DNA from: CAVYGN01 sp963796325
GTDB taxonomy: Bacteria > Spirochaetota > Brevinematia > Brevinematales > JAOACQ01
Assembly (NCBI GenBank): GCA_963796325.1
Contig: CAWCLF010000001.1
Span: 1,116,001 to 1,180,000 of the forward strand
Direction: 5' to 3'
DNA: 64,000 nt
Shown: positions 1 through 8,730 of the stretch, piece by piece
How positions within the stretch are numbered: the stretch's first letter is position 1
Layout of the letters: every line of letters begins with the position of its first letter
Program-made: the position numbers and the translations under genes
The notes under the pieces: generated by a model
Databases searched by the model: none
Seen by the model: the letters and a program-made list of their open reading frames with translations, nothing else
What the model was told of the DNA's origin: nothing

Positions 1-1
1 G

Positions 2-616
2 GGCGGCGCTTCCGGCAGCGGATACATCAACCTCTATCCGCCCAAATCAGGCTCCGAGTGGCTTGTTAAGATCGATGATTATGTTATTACGAAGGCGGAT
101 TTTGAAGAAGGCTACAAGTACCTTCTCAGCCAGATCCCCCCGGAAAGGCAGAACAACCTTCCGCCCGATACCAAGAAGCAGTATTTTGAAAGCATGATCA
201 ACCAGTACATAATGACTATTAAAGCGCTTAATGAAGGGATATTGAAATCTCCTGTTAATTCGGTTATCCTTGATAACTATATCAGGCAGGTTCTCGCACA
301 GCTTTACATTCAAAAGAACCTTCCGCTCGATAAAAGTTCATTTGTCCCCTCGAAGATGGAAATGGACGAATTTTATAACCAGCATAAGGCCGAGCTCGAC
401 AGGGCCGGCATGAAAAGCGATCAGCTTAAACAGGTAATCGTCCAGGAAATCGAAAGGCAGAAACAGCAGGTATGGCTCCAGCAGTTCATGGCCCAGGTGC
501 GTGAAACGATCAAAATCCAGAGGAATAACGATCTACTTCAGCAGGAAGGCATTTCCATGCAGCCGCAGAACAACCTCATTCTGCCTATGCCTACGAATGC
601 AGGCTCGAACAAATAA
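2..616 (+). CDS. SurA-like periplasmic chaperone/peptidylprolyl isomerase N-domain protein (5' partial)
   Basis: The reading frame is open from the window edge, so the true start and any signal peptide lie outside. About 204 residues are visible. They begin with a Gly/Ser-rich stretch and then read EWLVKIDDYVITKADFEEGY, the usual opening of SurA/PpiC N-terminal domains (a statement about the protein's own name followed by D/ADFEE). The rest is helical and rich in Gln and Glu, with a YIQKNLPLDK segment typical of these domains. No parvulin PPIase domain follows, because the frame ends shortly after a proline-rich tail. By family knowledge such proteins escort outer-membrane proteins across the periplasm. 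A strong hairpin terminator follows 26 bases downstream, so this is the last gene of its transcript. Family fairly likely; exact role inferred. Confidence 0.62.
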   Translation, partial: GGASGSGYINLYPPKSGSEWLVKIDDYVITKADFEEGYKYLLSQIPPERQNNLPPDTKKQYFESMINQYIMTIKALNEGILKSPVNSVILDNYIRQVLAQLYIQKNLPLDKSSFVPSKMEMDEFYNQHKAELDRAGMKSDQLKQVIVQEIERQKQQVWLQQFMAQVRETIKIQRNNDLLQQEGISMQPQNNLILPMPTNAGSNK

Positions 617-642
617 TATAATAATAATTTAAATTATAAAGC

Positions 643-671
643 CCCTGCCGGTTTTCGGCAGGGACTTTTTT
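643..671 (+). terminator. Rho-independent terminator
   Basis: A perfect 8-bp stem (CCCTGCCG / CGGCAGGG) closes a GTTTT loop and is followed by AC and six T. It sits just after the stop codon of the SurA-like gene and is oriented to end its transcript. Confidence 0.88.
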
Positions 672-719
672 ATGCCGGTTTAAATATCCCGAGGCGCGGC
701 TTAGCGTCCTATTTGCGGA

Positions 720-1673
720 TCAGGACAGTATCGAAGCGATATTCGACAAGGGATCGTGATCATGATCCTTCATTAAAATCAGCATTTCCACCTTGCTTTT
801 CGACCCCGTCTTCTGATAGATATTGTAAATGTGGTTCTTGACAGTCATGGAGGTTATGCCCAGTTCATAAGCGATCTCTTTATTCGAGAGGCCCTGTGCC
901 ATCATGGTCATAATCATCTTTTCGCGCGAAGTAATATGGTACTGTACGGCGAAATTGTCGGTAATATCCGCCGCCAGAGATTTTACATGCTTTGCAAAAA
1001 TATATTTATTAATAAATATAATCGAAAAAAGGTTAAAGATAAAATAAAAAAAATTTGTTATCGACAAAGGACGGATGAAATGGGTTAAATTGAAATTCCA
1101 TGAATATTCAATCACTATAATAGGAATAGAAAGAAAGAACATGACGATCGAAAATTTCATTATCAATCTCTTTCCGGTATTCCGGACTTTCTTCAGGTTT
1201 AATAACAGGAAAGCCAGGATAAATGCAATGAGTCCTATCATTATCCAGCTCATGCTTTTGAAACTGAAGATAATCATTTTTATTCTTTCGAAATCTTTAA
1301 ATAAATAAGGATAGAAAAAGAAAAAGAGCGCGGCCGCCGGCAATAAGCCAAAGATAATTCTATGGGCTAATGAAAATTGCTTTTCGGCGATCTTATGGAA
1401 AAAAAGAGGCATAAAGTAAAACATGATCCCGAAAAAGGAATTATAAAGAAAGATCGTGATGAAAGTGCTGTAAGTGTCGTATTTTGACATTATGGTAATT
1501 CTATAGTATTCGATATTCTGCAGGACCAGTAATCCGGTAAAGGCTGCAAGCCACATTATATAATAGAGAATAGCCTGGGCCTTCAATTTCAAATAAAGCA
1601 GAAACATAATGCACAGGCCGGCTATACCGGTCGAATAGGAAACAATATAGTAAATGAATATATAATACTTCAT
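720..1673 (-). CDS. Membrane-anchored LuxR-type transcriptional regulator
   Basis: The 317-residue protein has about seven hydrophobic helices in its first ~230 residues and a C-terminal LuxR/GerE helix-turn-helix from ~245 (HITSREKMIMTMMAQGLSNK, then EIAYELGITSMTVKNHIYNI). The conserved family pattern (T-REKE-hhhhh-GLSNKEIA-L-hS--TVK-H-hyK) is nearly intact. A 7TM input domain joined to a LuxR output suggests a membrane signal receptor that binds DNA from the inner membrane. No phosphoreceiver is present. There is no clear Shine-Dalgarno before the ATG, but an extended -10 lies immediately upstream (see promoter). The start is kept because it is needed for the first membrane helix. Ligand and targets are unknown. 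Confidence 0.8.
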   Translation of the reverse strand: MKYYIFIYYIVSYSTGIAGLCIMFLLYLKLKAQAILYYIMWLAAFTGLLVLQNIEYYRITIMSKYDTYSTFITIFLYNSFFGIMFYFMPLFFHKIAEKQFSLAHRIIFGLLPAAALFFFFYPYLFKDFERIKMIIFSFKSMSWIMIGLIAFILAFLLLNLKKVRNTGKRLIMKFSIVMFFLSIPIIVIEYSWNFNLTHFIRPLSITNFFYFIFNLFSIIFINKYIFAKHVKSLAADITDNFAVQYHITSREKMIMTMMAQGLSNKEIAYELGITSMTVKNHIYNIYQKTGSKSKVEMLILMKDHDHDPLSNIASILS

Positions 1674-1680
1674 TATTGTT

Positions 1681-1689
1681 ATTATACCA
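1681..1689 (-). promoter_or_regulatory. Extended -10 promoter element of the LuxR-type gene
   Basis: On the minus strand the bases read TGGTATAAT (TGn plus a consensus -10), and the ATG follows only 7 nt after the hexamer. That places the expected transcription start at or next to the start codon, so the mRNA would be leaderless or nearly so. No good -35 is visible. Inference from sequence only. Confidence 0.4.
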
Positions 1690-1852
1690 TTCCGGATGAT
1701 ATTTATAAAGTAATCCCTGAATTTTTACTTAACAGCACTTATTTCCCGGATCCGGCAATCCCCGTTATGGGAAAAAGTTCCTATAGACAAAAGACATAGA
1801 GCGGCATTAAGATATAGCGATTTAAATCAAGCATTAGATAAAGGAGGGAAAA

Positions 1853-2872
1853 ATGCGGTTTATCATTATTATATGTTTCCTGATTCTTTCGGCATGGATT
1901 TACCCTGACGGCAAAGAGTCAAATACTGCCATGACGAACCTGTCAGCGTACACGGTCAATGATTCCATTTATGTCAACGTCCTGGGCAGCCCCGAGGGAA
2001 AACCGGTTACAAGCGGTTATCCAGATTATAAGCCTTCATGGTCCGTCGACGGGAAGTGGATCGTGTTTTTCCGTATTACCGGCAACAACGGACCCGATAT
2101 CAGCCGCTGGAAAACGGCAATCTGCATTGTCAGGCCCGACGGTTCGGAACTGAAACAACTGACCAGCGGCCGTTTCACCGATTATAACCCGACATGGTCG
2201 AGGGAAGGCTCTAATTATATAATAATAAACCGCTACGATCTTGTAAAACGAAGGTGCTATATTTACAGGACAACCACTGATTCTAAACCAGGGGATGAAA
2301 TATTGATAAGCGATCCCGAATTCAGTGAATTCGGAAACACTTGCACCAGGGACGGCAGGATCATTGTGTCCAGCGGCAGGGGATATGCTAAAAACGTTTC
2401 ATACATGCTGTTTTCCATGCCGGGAAATGACGGTTTTTTCAGGCCGCCGTTTGTATATTTCCTGACCCCGGAGCCGGGAAAGACCGGGACCTATGAAGAG
2501 ATTAAATTCGGGTACAAGCTCGATGCCCTTCCGTCGAGGCTGACACTGTCTAAAAATGAAAAATACATTACATACGAGCTTGACTCTTCCTGGGGAGATT
2601 TTGCATATAACGGCCACCCGCTAGCTTATGCCAGGATTGACGTAAAGAATATGGAAGTTTCAAATGCCGTAGTGTTCTCGCAGACGATCTCTACTGTTAC
2701 CAGCATCTATCCTACGTTTACAGCAGATGAAAATGGGATAATCTACTGCTCGGCCAGGAACGGCACGTTCCAGTTCTACTATTACGACCTATTAACAAAG
2801 GAAACCCGGCGCGTTTCGCCGAACAACGGAGCCGACTATAAATATTACTGCCCTGAAGCAGTCCCTAAGTAG
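1853..2872 (+). CDS. Secreted TolB-like (PD40/WD40-type) beta-propeller protein
   Basis: The 339-residue protein begins with a hydrophobic export signal (FIIIICFLILSAWIYP). PD40-type repeats follow: DYKPSWSVDGKWIVF, DYNPTWSREGSNYIII, IYPTFTADENGIIYCSAR. These are the DxxPxWSPDGxxI(A/V)F blades seen in TolB and in the propellers of peptidases. No peptidase or OmpA domain is attached, so it is a stand-alone propeller, probably periplasmic or surface exposed, and may bind a peptide or protein partner. An AAGGAGGG Shine-Dalgarno lies 6 nt before the ATG. It converges on clpB with only 9 bp between the stop codons. Specific function unknown. Confidence 0.72.
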   Translation: MRFIIIICFLILSAWIYPDGKESNTAMTNLSAYTVNDSIYVNVLGSPEGKPVTSGYPDYKPSWSVDGKWIVFFRITGNNGPDISRWKTAICIVRPDGSELKQLTSGRFTDYNPTWSREGSNYIIINRYDLVKRRCYIYRTTTDSKPGDEILISDPEFSEFGNTCTRDGRIIVSSGRGYAKNVSYMLFSMPGNDGFFRPPFVYFLTPEPGKTGTYEEIKFGYKLDALPSRLTLSKNEKYITYELDSSWGDFAYNGHPLAYARIDVKNMEVSNAVVFSQTISTVTSIYPTFTADENGIIYCSARNGTFQFYYYDLLTKETRRVSPNNGADYKYYCPEAVPK

Positions 2873-2881
2873 GAGAAATAT

Positions 2882-5470
2882 TTACTCGATCGAAATGACT
2901 CCGTTTTTTTCCTCGATATTGATCGTGCTGCCTTCTTTGAACTTGCCTGACAGGATATCCAGCGACATCCGGTCGAGTATTTCTTTTTGAATTACCCGTT
3001 TCAGAGGCCTTGCACCGAAATTTTCATCGTAACCGAGCTTTGCCAGAAGTTTCCTCGCCTGTTTCGATACGTTGAGCTTCATTTTTGAATCCTCAACTCT
3101 CTTGTTCACATAAGAAAGCTGAATATCGACAATTTTCAGTATGTCGGCTTCCGTGAGCCCGTTGAATGTGATGATCTCGTCTATCCTGTTAAGAAATTCC
3201 GGCCTGAATTGAGATTTTAATAGTCCCATAAGTTCGTCCTCAACTTTTCCCGCCTTCGATGCGTCTGAGGAAAATCCTTTGATCTTCATGACATTCGAAC
3301 CGATGTTGGATGTCATTATAATGATAGTGTTTGTAAAGTTGACCGTCCTGCCCTGCCCGTCGGTAAGCCTGCCGTCGTCCATCAGCTGAAGCAGTATGTT
3401 GAAAACATCCGGATGGGCCTTTTCTATCTCGTCGAAGAGAATAACCGTGTAAGGTCTTCTCCGTACAAGTTCAGTCAATTGACCGCCTTCTTCATATCCG
3501 ACATAGCCGGGAGGCGCTCCGATAAGTCTCTGGACGCTGAATTTCTCCATGTACTCGCTCATATCCATCCTGACAAGCGCTTTTTCGGTATCGAAGAGGA
3601 ACTCGGCCAGGGCTTTGGAAAGCTCCGTTTTGCCGACCCCTGTAGGCCCCAGGAACATAAAGGATCCTATCGGCCTGTTCTCCTCCTGCACTCCTGCGCG
3701 CGAACGGCGGACAGCATTTGAAACAGCCTTGATCGCCGCTTCCTGTCCGACGACCCGCTTCTCGAGGACTTCTTCAAGATGGATCAGCTTCTGTTTTTCC
3801 GATTCGAGCATCCTTGAAACAGGTATGCCTGTCCAGTCCGAAACAGTCCTCGCTATATCTTCATCGGTGATCTCCTCCCTTAAAAGCGGAGAATCGCCCT
3901 GCTGGTCCCTCAGCTTTGCCTGCAGGTCATGAAGCTCTTTTTCATTGTTGGGTATAAGACCGTATCGTATCTCGGCCACTTTATCCAGGGCCCCGCTCCT
4001 CTCAAGCCTCTCTTCCTCCTGGTGAAGGCGGTCCAGCTCCTGGGTTATCTCCTTTATCCTTTTGATGATGCCTTTTTCATTATTCCACTTCGCCTTCAGG
4101 GTATTGGTCTTTTCCTGGAGTTCCGAGAGGTCCTTTTCAATCTGGGCAATTCGCTCAAGGCTCGCTGTGTTCGTTTCCTTCGAAAGCGCCTGTTTCTCGA
4201 TCGATAGCCGCATTATCTTCCTGTCAAGATCGTCAAGCTGAAGCGGCTGGCTTTCAATTTCAAGCCTGATCTTGGAAGCGGCCTCATCCATCAGGTCTAT
4301 GGCCTTATCGGGAAGCCTCCTCTCAGTGATGTACCTGACCGAAAGGTTTGTGGCCGCGATGAGAGCGGAATCGGCAATCCGGATCCCATGATGCGCCTCG
4401 TATTTTTCCTTGAGTCCCCTGAGGATCGTTATCGTGTCTTCAATTGACGGTTCATTGACATAAACGGGCTGGAATCGGCGTTCGAGGGCCTTGTCCTTTT
4501 CTATGTAGCGCCTGTATTCGTCGGTAGTTGTCGCGCCGATCACCTTTATGTCGCCCCTGGCAAGAGCAGGTTTGAGCATGTTGCCGGCGTCCACCGCCCC
4601 TTCGGCGTTCCCGGCGCCTACTACCGTATGAAGCTCGTCGATAAACAGTATGACTTCGCCGTTGGAATCGGTCACTTCCTTGAGCATGGCTTTCAGCCGT
4701 TCCTCGAATTCCCCCCTGTATTTCGTGCCTGCAATGATAAGGCCAAGGTCGATCGCCAGTATTCTCTTGTTCTTAAGACTTTCAGGAACGTCGCCGGTAG
4801 CCATCCTGCGGGCAATCCCTTCGACAATTGCAGTTTTACCGACTCCCGCTTCGCCGATCAGAACAGGGTTGTTCTTCGTCCTGCGGGAAAGGACCTGCAT
4901 CGACCTCCGGATTTCCATGTCCCTGCCGATGACAGGGTCGAGTTTGCCCTGCCTGGCCATTTCAGTGAGGTCTCTCGAGTATTTTTCAAGCGCCTTGAAC
5001 TTGGCCTCGGGCGTTTCATCGGTAACCCTCTGAGTGCCCCTCAGGTTCTTTATGGCAAGAAGGACGCTGTCGTAATTAAGGTTTGCCTGGTGGTACAATT
5101 CCTGGAGGGACGAATCCTTCGAATCGAGAATTCCCAGAAGAAGGTGCTCGGTGCTGACATAATCGTCATGGAGGCGGACCGCCTCGTTTGCGGCGTTTTC
5201 CATCGCCTCGTTGAGGTCTTTGGAAACGAAAGTCTGCCCTACGCCGTATATTTTAGGCTTCATATTGATCCTGTCGTTCAATAGGGTTGTAAGCTTCGAT
5301 AAGTTAATTTCAATATTCTGGAGTATGGGCTTGACCAGGCCTTCTTCCTGGTCCAGCAGGGCGAGGAATAAATGCTCCACGTCCACGCTCTGGTGATTGA
5401 GGGAATTTGCGAGTTCCACCGCCTTTTCGAGAGCCTCCCTGGCTTTAATGGTCATTTTATTGACATTCAT
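2882..5470 (-). CDS. clpB: ClpB chaperone (AAA+ disaggregase)
   Basis: About 862 residues, the normal ClpB length, with the full order: N-terminal Clp repeat domain (1-~145), AAA-1 with Walker A GEAGVGKT (~212), middle coiled coil (~400-520, rich in E/K/L), AAA-2 with GPTGVGKT (~607), and a D2-small domain ending GARPLKRVIQKEILD. No ClpP-binding (I/L)GF loop is apparent, as expected for ClpB. By family knowledge it extracts and refolds aggregated proteins with DnaK. I start at the second ATG (MNVNKMTIKAREAL): AGGAG is 9 nt upstream of it, but touches the alternative ATG three codons earlier. No CIRCE element is evident upstream; the 5' side instead carries a heptad repeat element. Confidence 0.96.
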   Translation of the reverse strand: MNVNKMTIKAREALEKAVELANSLNHQSVDVEHLFLALLDQEEGLVKPILQNIEINLSKLTTLLNDRINMKPKIYGVGQTFVSKDLNEAMENAANEAVRLHDDYVSTEHLLLGILDSKDSSLQELYHQANLNYDSVLLAIKNLRGTQRVTDETPEAKFKALEKYSRDLTEMARQGKLDPVIGRDMEIRRSMQVLSRRTKNNPVLIGEAGVGKTAIVEGIARRMATGDVPESLKNKRILAIDLGLIIAGTKYRGEFEERLKAMLKEVTDSNGEVILFIDELHTVVGAGNAEGAVDAGNMLKPALARGDIKVIGATTTDEYRRYIEKDKALERRFQPVYVNEPSIEDTITILRGLKEKYEAHHGIRIADSALIAATNLSVRYITERRLPDKAIDLMDEAASKIRLEIESQPLQLDDLDRKIMRLSIEKQALSKETNTASLERIAQIEKDLSELQEKTNTLKAKWNNEKGIIKRIKEITQELDRLHQEEERLERSGALDKVAEIRYGLIPNNEKELHDLQAKLRDQQGDSPLLREEITDEDIARTVSDWTGIPVSRMLESEKQKLIHLEEVLEKRVVGQEAAIKAVSNAVRRSRAGVQEENRPIGSFMFLGPTGVGKTELSKALAEFLFDTEKALVRMDMSEYMEKFSVQRLIGAPPGYVGYEEGGQLTELVRRRPYTVILFDEIEKAHPDVFNILLQLMDDGRLTDGQGRTVNFTNTIIIMTSNIGSNVMKIKGFSSDASKAGKVEDELMGLLKSQFRPEFLNRIDEIITFNGLTEADILKIVDIQLSYVNKRVEDSKMKLNVSKQARKLLAKLGYDENFGARPLKRVIQKEILDRMSLDILSGKFKEGSTINIEEKNGVISIE

Positions 5471-5534
5471 TGATTGCATCTCCTGAAATTAAACGTTCGT
5501 TAAATATAATAAATCGGTTATGATCTGTCAAGAC

Positions 5535-5628
5535 ACGTCAGTCGACAGTCAACAGTCGACAATATAATCGACACTGAATAGGTGATAATAACATGACTGC
5601 GGACTATCGACTGCTGACTTTTGACTAA
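5535..5628. repeat. Heptad inverted-repeat element, copy A
   Basis: The left arm has AGTC at 5540, 5547 and 5554 (7-bp steps). The right arm has GACT at 5595, 5602, 5609, 5616 and 5623 (all 7-bp steps). The three spacer bases in each unit vary. The arms are separated by about 37 bp and could fold into a long imperfect hairpin. It lies between the clpB 5' side and the rpoZ-like gene. The 5480-5787 gap contains nothing else I can identify. Confidence 0.8.
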
Positions 5629-5787
5629 AGAGGATGCGGACTGCCTTTGCATGGAAAGAAACGGAGGGTCGAAATGTACTATGCGCTTTCCGATCAAATG
5701 TCATAGAGCATTCCGCACCATGCATATTATACTGGAACTATTAAAGCTTTATTTGAATGGATTATTCAATAGATTTTATAAAACCGA

Positions 5788-6015
5788 TCAGGATTCCTTT
5801 TCATCCGGGGCCGGTTCCACCTGGTAGGTGACTTTATCGCTCAACATATCGTTGATTGCGCTGATCGTTATCTTTTCCTTCTGGCTGCGGTTAATGGGGA
5901 TCTCGAGATCCTCGTCGTTTTTCTGCGAGAGATAGCGCGCGTACTTCGACATCGCGGACGCCCTTTCGTACTTGTTTCCCTGGAAAGAAAGGATTTTATC
6001 TATCATGAGCGGCAT
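5788..6015 (-). CDS. rpoZ: RNA polymerase omega subunit-like protein
   Basis: A 75-residue protein whose N-terminal half, NKYERASAMSKYARYLSQ, matches the omega/RPB6 core (NrYelv-vvakRAr-L). It continues with a basic region and a helix (KITISAINDMLSDKVTYQ) that fits omega conserved region 2/3. Omega binds beta-prime near the active-site rim and aids polymerase assembly. A GGAGG lies 5 nt before the ATG, which supports the start. It is the only gene on this strand between two heptad elements. Short length leaves some doubt, but the motif is specific. Confidence 0.72.
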   Translation of the reverse strand: MPLMIDKILSFQGNKYERASAMSKYARYLSQKNDEDLEIPINRSQKEKITISAINDMLSDKVTYQVEPAPDEKES

Positions 6016-6087
6016 TTATTCCTCCAAAAGGATAATAAGGGTATATAATTTTAATATATTCCTGAAGATAAGTCAAAAAAATGAAGC

Positions 6088-6154
6088 AGTAACGAGAGAC
6101 GAGTGACTAGTGACGTGTATCGATAGACAATACTGTTTACTCGTTACTCGATAC
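6088..6154. repeat. Heptad inverted-repeat element, copy B (variant unit)
   Basis: The left arm reads AGTAACG, AGAGACG, AGTGACT, AGTGACG in consecutive 7-bp units from 6088. The right arm contains GTTTACT and CGTTACT followed by CGATAC, i.e. reverse-complement units of CGAGTAA type. The unit differs from the AGTCNNN of the other copies, but the period and mirror symmetry are the same. It lies in the gap between rpoZ and the signalling cluster. Confidence 0.6.
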
Positions 6155-6234
6155 AAGCTAATCATTTCTTGCCTAATGCAGTTGATGATGTTATATTGTT
6201 TGGCTATTTTATCTATTTAAAGGAGGGTAACTGT

Positions 6235-6783
6235 ATGGGATTATTTTTGAACCAGGTCCCCGAGAAAGTCAGGGATCACATCAGGGGGATAACAAGGACC
6301 TCGGGTCTTGAAGATTCCGAAGATTCGGTCGAAAAAATTGCAGAGGCATGGCTTGAAAAGGAACGTAAATTCACCGAGGAAATCGGCAGCCAGAAAATGG
6401 AAGAAGTCGAGATTTTGAATAAGGACGAACCCAAGGGTGCGATTCTCATGACATATTCCGGTTCGCTTGTCTCGATCGGACCTGTTGTTGATAACGGAAG
6501 AAAGGTAAGTTACGCCTCTATCGAGCTCCGGCAGGATGTGCCGCATCTTCTGACGAAAGACGGTTCCAGGATTTCCGAAGACCTCGCTCTCGGCCAGCAG
6601 GTTATGTTCGAAAACGGCCCTATACAGAAAACATCGCCTATATTCAAGATTGCAGTTTCTATCGATAAACTCCCGCCCGAGGAAGAATCCTCGAAGATAG
6701 AAGATGTGACGATGATACTTACAAAAGAATTCGTGGATGTAAATAAAACCTATGTATCCAGCAGCCTGGAAAATAAGGCCTGA
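6235..6783 (+). CDS. Protein of an unrecognised domain shared with the HU-fusion protein at 11083-11940
   Basis: 182 residues, no signal peptide or membrane segment, acidic and probably cytoplasmic. I do not recognise a named family. Its core is clearly homologous to residues ~1-175 of the product of 11083-11940. Shared blocks are TYSGSL, LRQDVP, GPIQKTS--FKI, PEEE and an ILT-EFV--N-T segment near the end. Unlike that paralogue it stops there and has no DNA-binding part. The start is set by AAGGAGGG 6 nt before the ATG at 6235; a longer in-frame start upstream has no ribosome site. It is the first gene of a run with the Ser/Thr kinase, FHA and vWA-FHA genes, so a role in that signalling set is a reasonable inference. 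Confidence 0.75.
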   Translation: MGLFLNQVPEKVRDHIRGITRTSGLEDSEDSVEKIAEAWLEKERKFTEEIGSQKMEEVEILNKDEPKGAILMTYSGSLVSIGPVVDNGRKVSYASIELRQDVPHLLTKDGSRISEDLALGQQVMFENGPIQKTSPIFKIAVSIDKLPPEEESSKIEDVTMILTKEFVDVNKTYVSSSLENKA

Positions 6784-6827
6784 ACTATAAATAACACGTT
6801 ACAGCCGAATATAACGGAAGTGAACTG

Positions 6828-8717
6828 ATGGATAAAATTGGCAAATACCTGATCATCGATAAGATCGCCAAGGGCGGAATGTCGAATGTTTACAAGGTCC
6901 AGCATCCCACGCTTGAAAGTTTTATGATCCTCAAGCAGCTCAATTTAAAGGGCGTCGAGGGAGTGGTGGAAAGATTTAAAAGGGAAGCGAGGATCATGTT
7001 CAATTTCCGCAGCGAGAATATCGTGCAGGTATATGACCACTTCAAGGAAGGGTCGAGCTATTATATAGTTATGGAATATATAGACGGATTGGGGCTTGAC
7101 AAGGTTATCCAGACTAAAAGGCATATTACCAACGAGGCGGCCGTACTGATCCTGATGGAGATATGCAAGGGGCTGAAATACGCTCATGACAAGGGAGTTA
7201 TCCACAGGGATATCAAACCCGCCAATATTCTCATATCAAAGGACGGCGAGATCAAGCTCACTGATTTCGGGATAGCCAAGTCGGAGGAGGACGATACTGA
7301 CGGCCTTACGTTGAAAGGAACTACGCTTGGCACCCCGTCTTACATGGCGCCCGAACAGATATCGGACTCCAAGGATGTCGACAAGAGGGCCGATATATTT
7401 TCACTTGGGGTCCTGTTCTACCAGATGTTAACCGGCAAACTGCCCTTTGCTTCCGATATGGCGGCCAAAACCATCGCCCTGATCGAAAAGGGTAAATATA
7501 CGAAACCCCGCAGGATCAATCCTCACATACCCCCGAAAATCCAGTCCATCGTAAGGAAAATGATACGTAAAAAAGCGAAATCGAGGTACGGAGACCTGTT
7601 ATCCGTCATTGAAAAACTGAGGCCTTACGTGAGAAAATACAGGAACCAGCTGGAGATTAACAATGCTATAAGGGATTACGTTTTCGGCGATGAAAAATCC
7701 TCGGCGCTGAAAAAAATCCCTAAAGACGGGTTCATCGGCCTTAAAATCTTCCTGTCAGCGCTTATTATAATTGGGGCCTTAGGGTATCCGGCATATTATA
7801 AAGGGTATTACCATGAGATTTTTACAAGGGACAGATACGGAAAGATAATTTTAACCGTAAGGATCGAGAAAAACGCGAGGAAAAACGGCCTTTCGAACCT
7901 CAAAGCATATCTTTTTATGAAGGATAAAAATGAAAACTACAGGGAGGCAGGAACGGCGATATGCCGCCTTGTATCTGACAAAAACAGGAGAAACGACGAC
8001 CACATGAGGTATGAATCCGATGAAATGTATCTTAAGACCGGAGAATATTACCTCAGCCTTGATGTCATTGACGAAAAGGTTTACAGGGAGTTTTACGTAG
8101 AGCCCATCGCGACGAACGATATAATGAATTTCCCTGTTAAAGCCGATGAAATCGAGATCCTCCATTCGGAACCCCCGATCCTGCCTCTCGATGTGAATTT
8201 CAGTTTCTATAACAGGTCCGACGGGTCGCGCCTGTACGACGTCGCCGTTTCCGTTTTCGGCCGTGCGGGATGGACAAAATGGGATGTTTACAGGGAGAGG
8301 GAAAAGTCTCTTCTCCTGACCGATAAAACATATTACTTTAAATTTGAAAAAACGGGATATCTTCCCAGGAAGTTTACCATTACGGCAAACAGGTACGAAA
8401 CTGTTTTGAAGCTTGCAGCCGAACTCGTTCCCAAATCGGGCGTTCTCAATCTTAAAATACCCGGCAGCGGAGTCAGGGTTCTTGTTGATGAACACGATTA
8501 TTATTATTCGGGCGGCGAAGACAGGAAATTTATTAAAGTCAATCCTTCGCCCGGCGGTCTGGAGCAATTTATCCTGCCTGCCGGGACCCATACTCTTACA
8601 TTGAAACAGGGCAATTCTTCAGCAAAGAAATCGTTTGAACTTCCACCGGACGGTACCCTGAATGCTTCAGGGGATTACGAATCGATCGGCGGGCAGATAG
8701 AAATAAATATTAAATGA
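6828..8717 (+). CDS. Transmembrane Ser/Thr protein kinase with extracytoplasmic C-terminal domain
   Basis: 629 residues. The N-terminal ~265 residues form a Hanks-type kinase: glycine loop IAKGGMSNVYKV, Lys in FMILKQL, HRDIKPAN (~125), DFG (~146), GTPSYMAPEQ in the activation segment, with threonines just before it. One membrane helix follows at ~303-322 (GLKIFLSALIIIGALGYPAY). About 300 residues outside the cytoplasm are rich in beta strands. The end (VRVLVDEHDYYYSGG, then PAGTHTLTLKQ) resembles PEGA-type surface domains. It should sense something in the periplasm and phosphorylate cytoplasmic partners, most obviously the FHA proteins encoded next. It is 13 bp from the next gene, so probably cotranscribed. 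Confidence 0.93.
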   Translation: MDKIGKYLIIDKIAKGGMSNVYKVQHPTLESFMILKQLNLKGVEGVVERFKREARIMFNFRSENIVQVYDHFKEGSSYYIVMEYIDGLGLDKVIQTKRHITNEAAVLILMEICKGLKYAHDKGVIHRDIKPANILISKDGEIKLTDFGIAKSEEDDTDGLTLKGTTLGTPSYMAPEQISDSKDVDKRADIFSLGVLFYQMLTGKLPFASDMAAKTIALIEKGKYTKPRRINPHIPPKIQSIVRKMIRKKAKSRYGDLLSVIEKLRPYVRKYRNQLEINNAIRDYVFGDEKSSALKKIPKDGFIGLKIFLSALIIIGALGYPAYYKGYYHEIFTRDRYGKIILTVRIEKNARKNGLSNLKAYLFMKDKNENYREAGTAICRLVSDKNRRNDDHMRYESDEMYLKTGEYYLSLDVIDEKVYREFYVEPIATNDIMNFPVKADEIEILHSEPPILPLDVNFSFYNRSDGSRLYDVAVSVFGRAGWTKWDVYREREKSLLLTDKTYYFKFEKTGYLPRKFTITANRYETVLKLAAELVPKSGVLNLKIPGSGVRVLVDEHDYYYSGGEDRKFIKVNPSPGGLEQFILPAGTHTLTLKQGNSSAKKSFELPPDGTLNASGDYESIGGQIEINIK

Positions 8718-8730
8718 CAGGAGCACCGTC

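Noticed and set aside
4628..5284. Long plus-strand frames opposite clpB
   Set aside because: They are codon-bias shadows of clpB on the complementary strand, without ribosome sites or recognisable domains.
5621..5827. A 68-residue plus-strand frame between heptad copy A and rpoZ
   Set aside because: It starts inside the repeat element, ends inside the opposite rpoZ gene and shows no family pattern.
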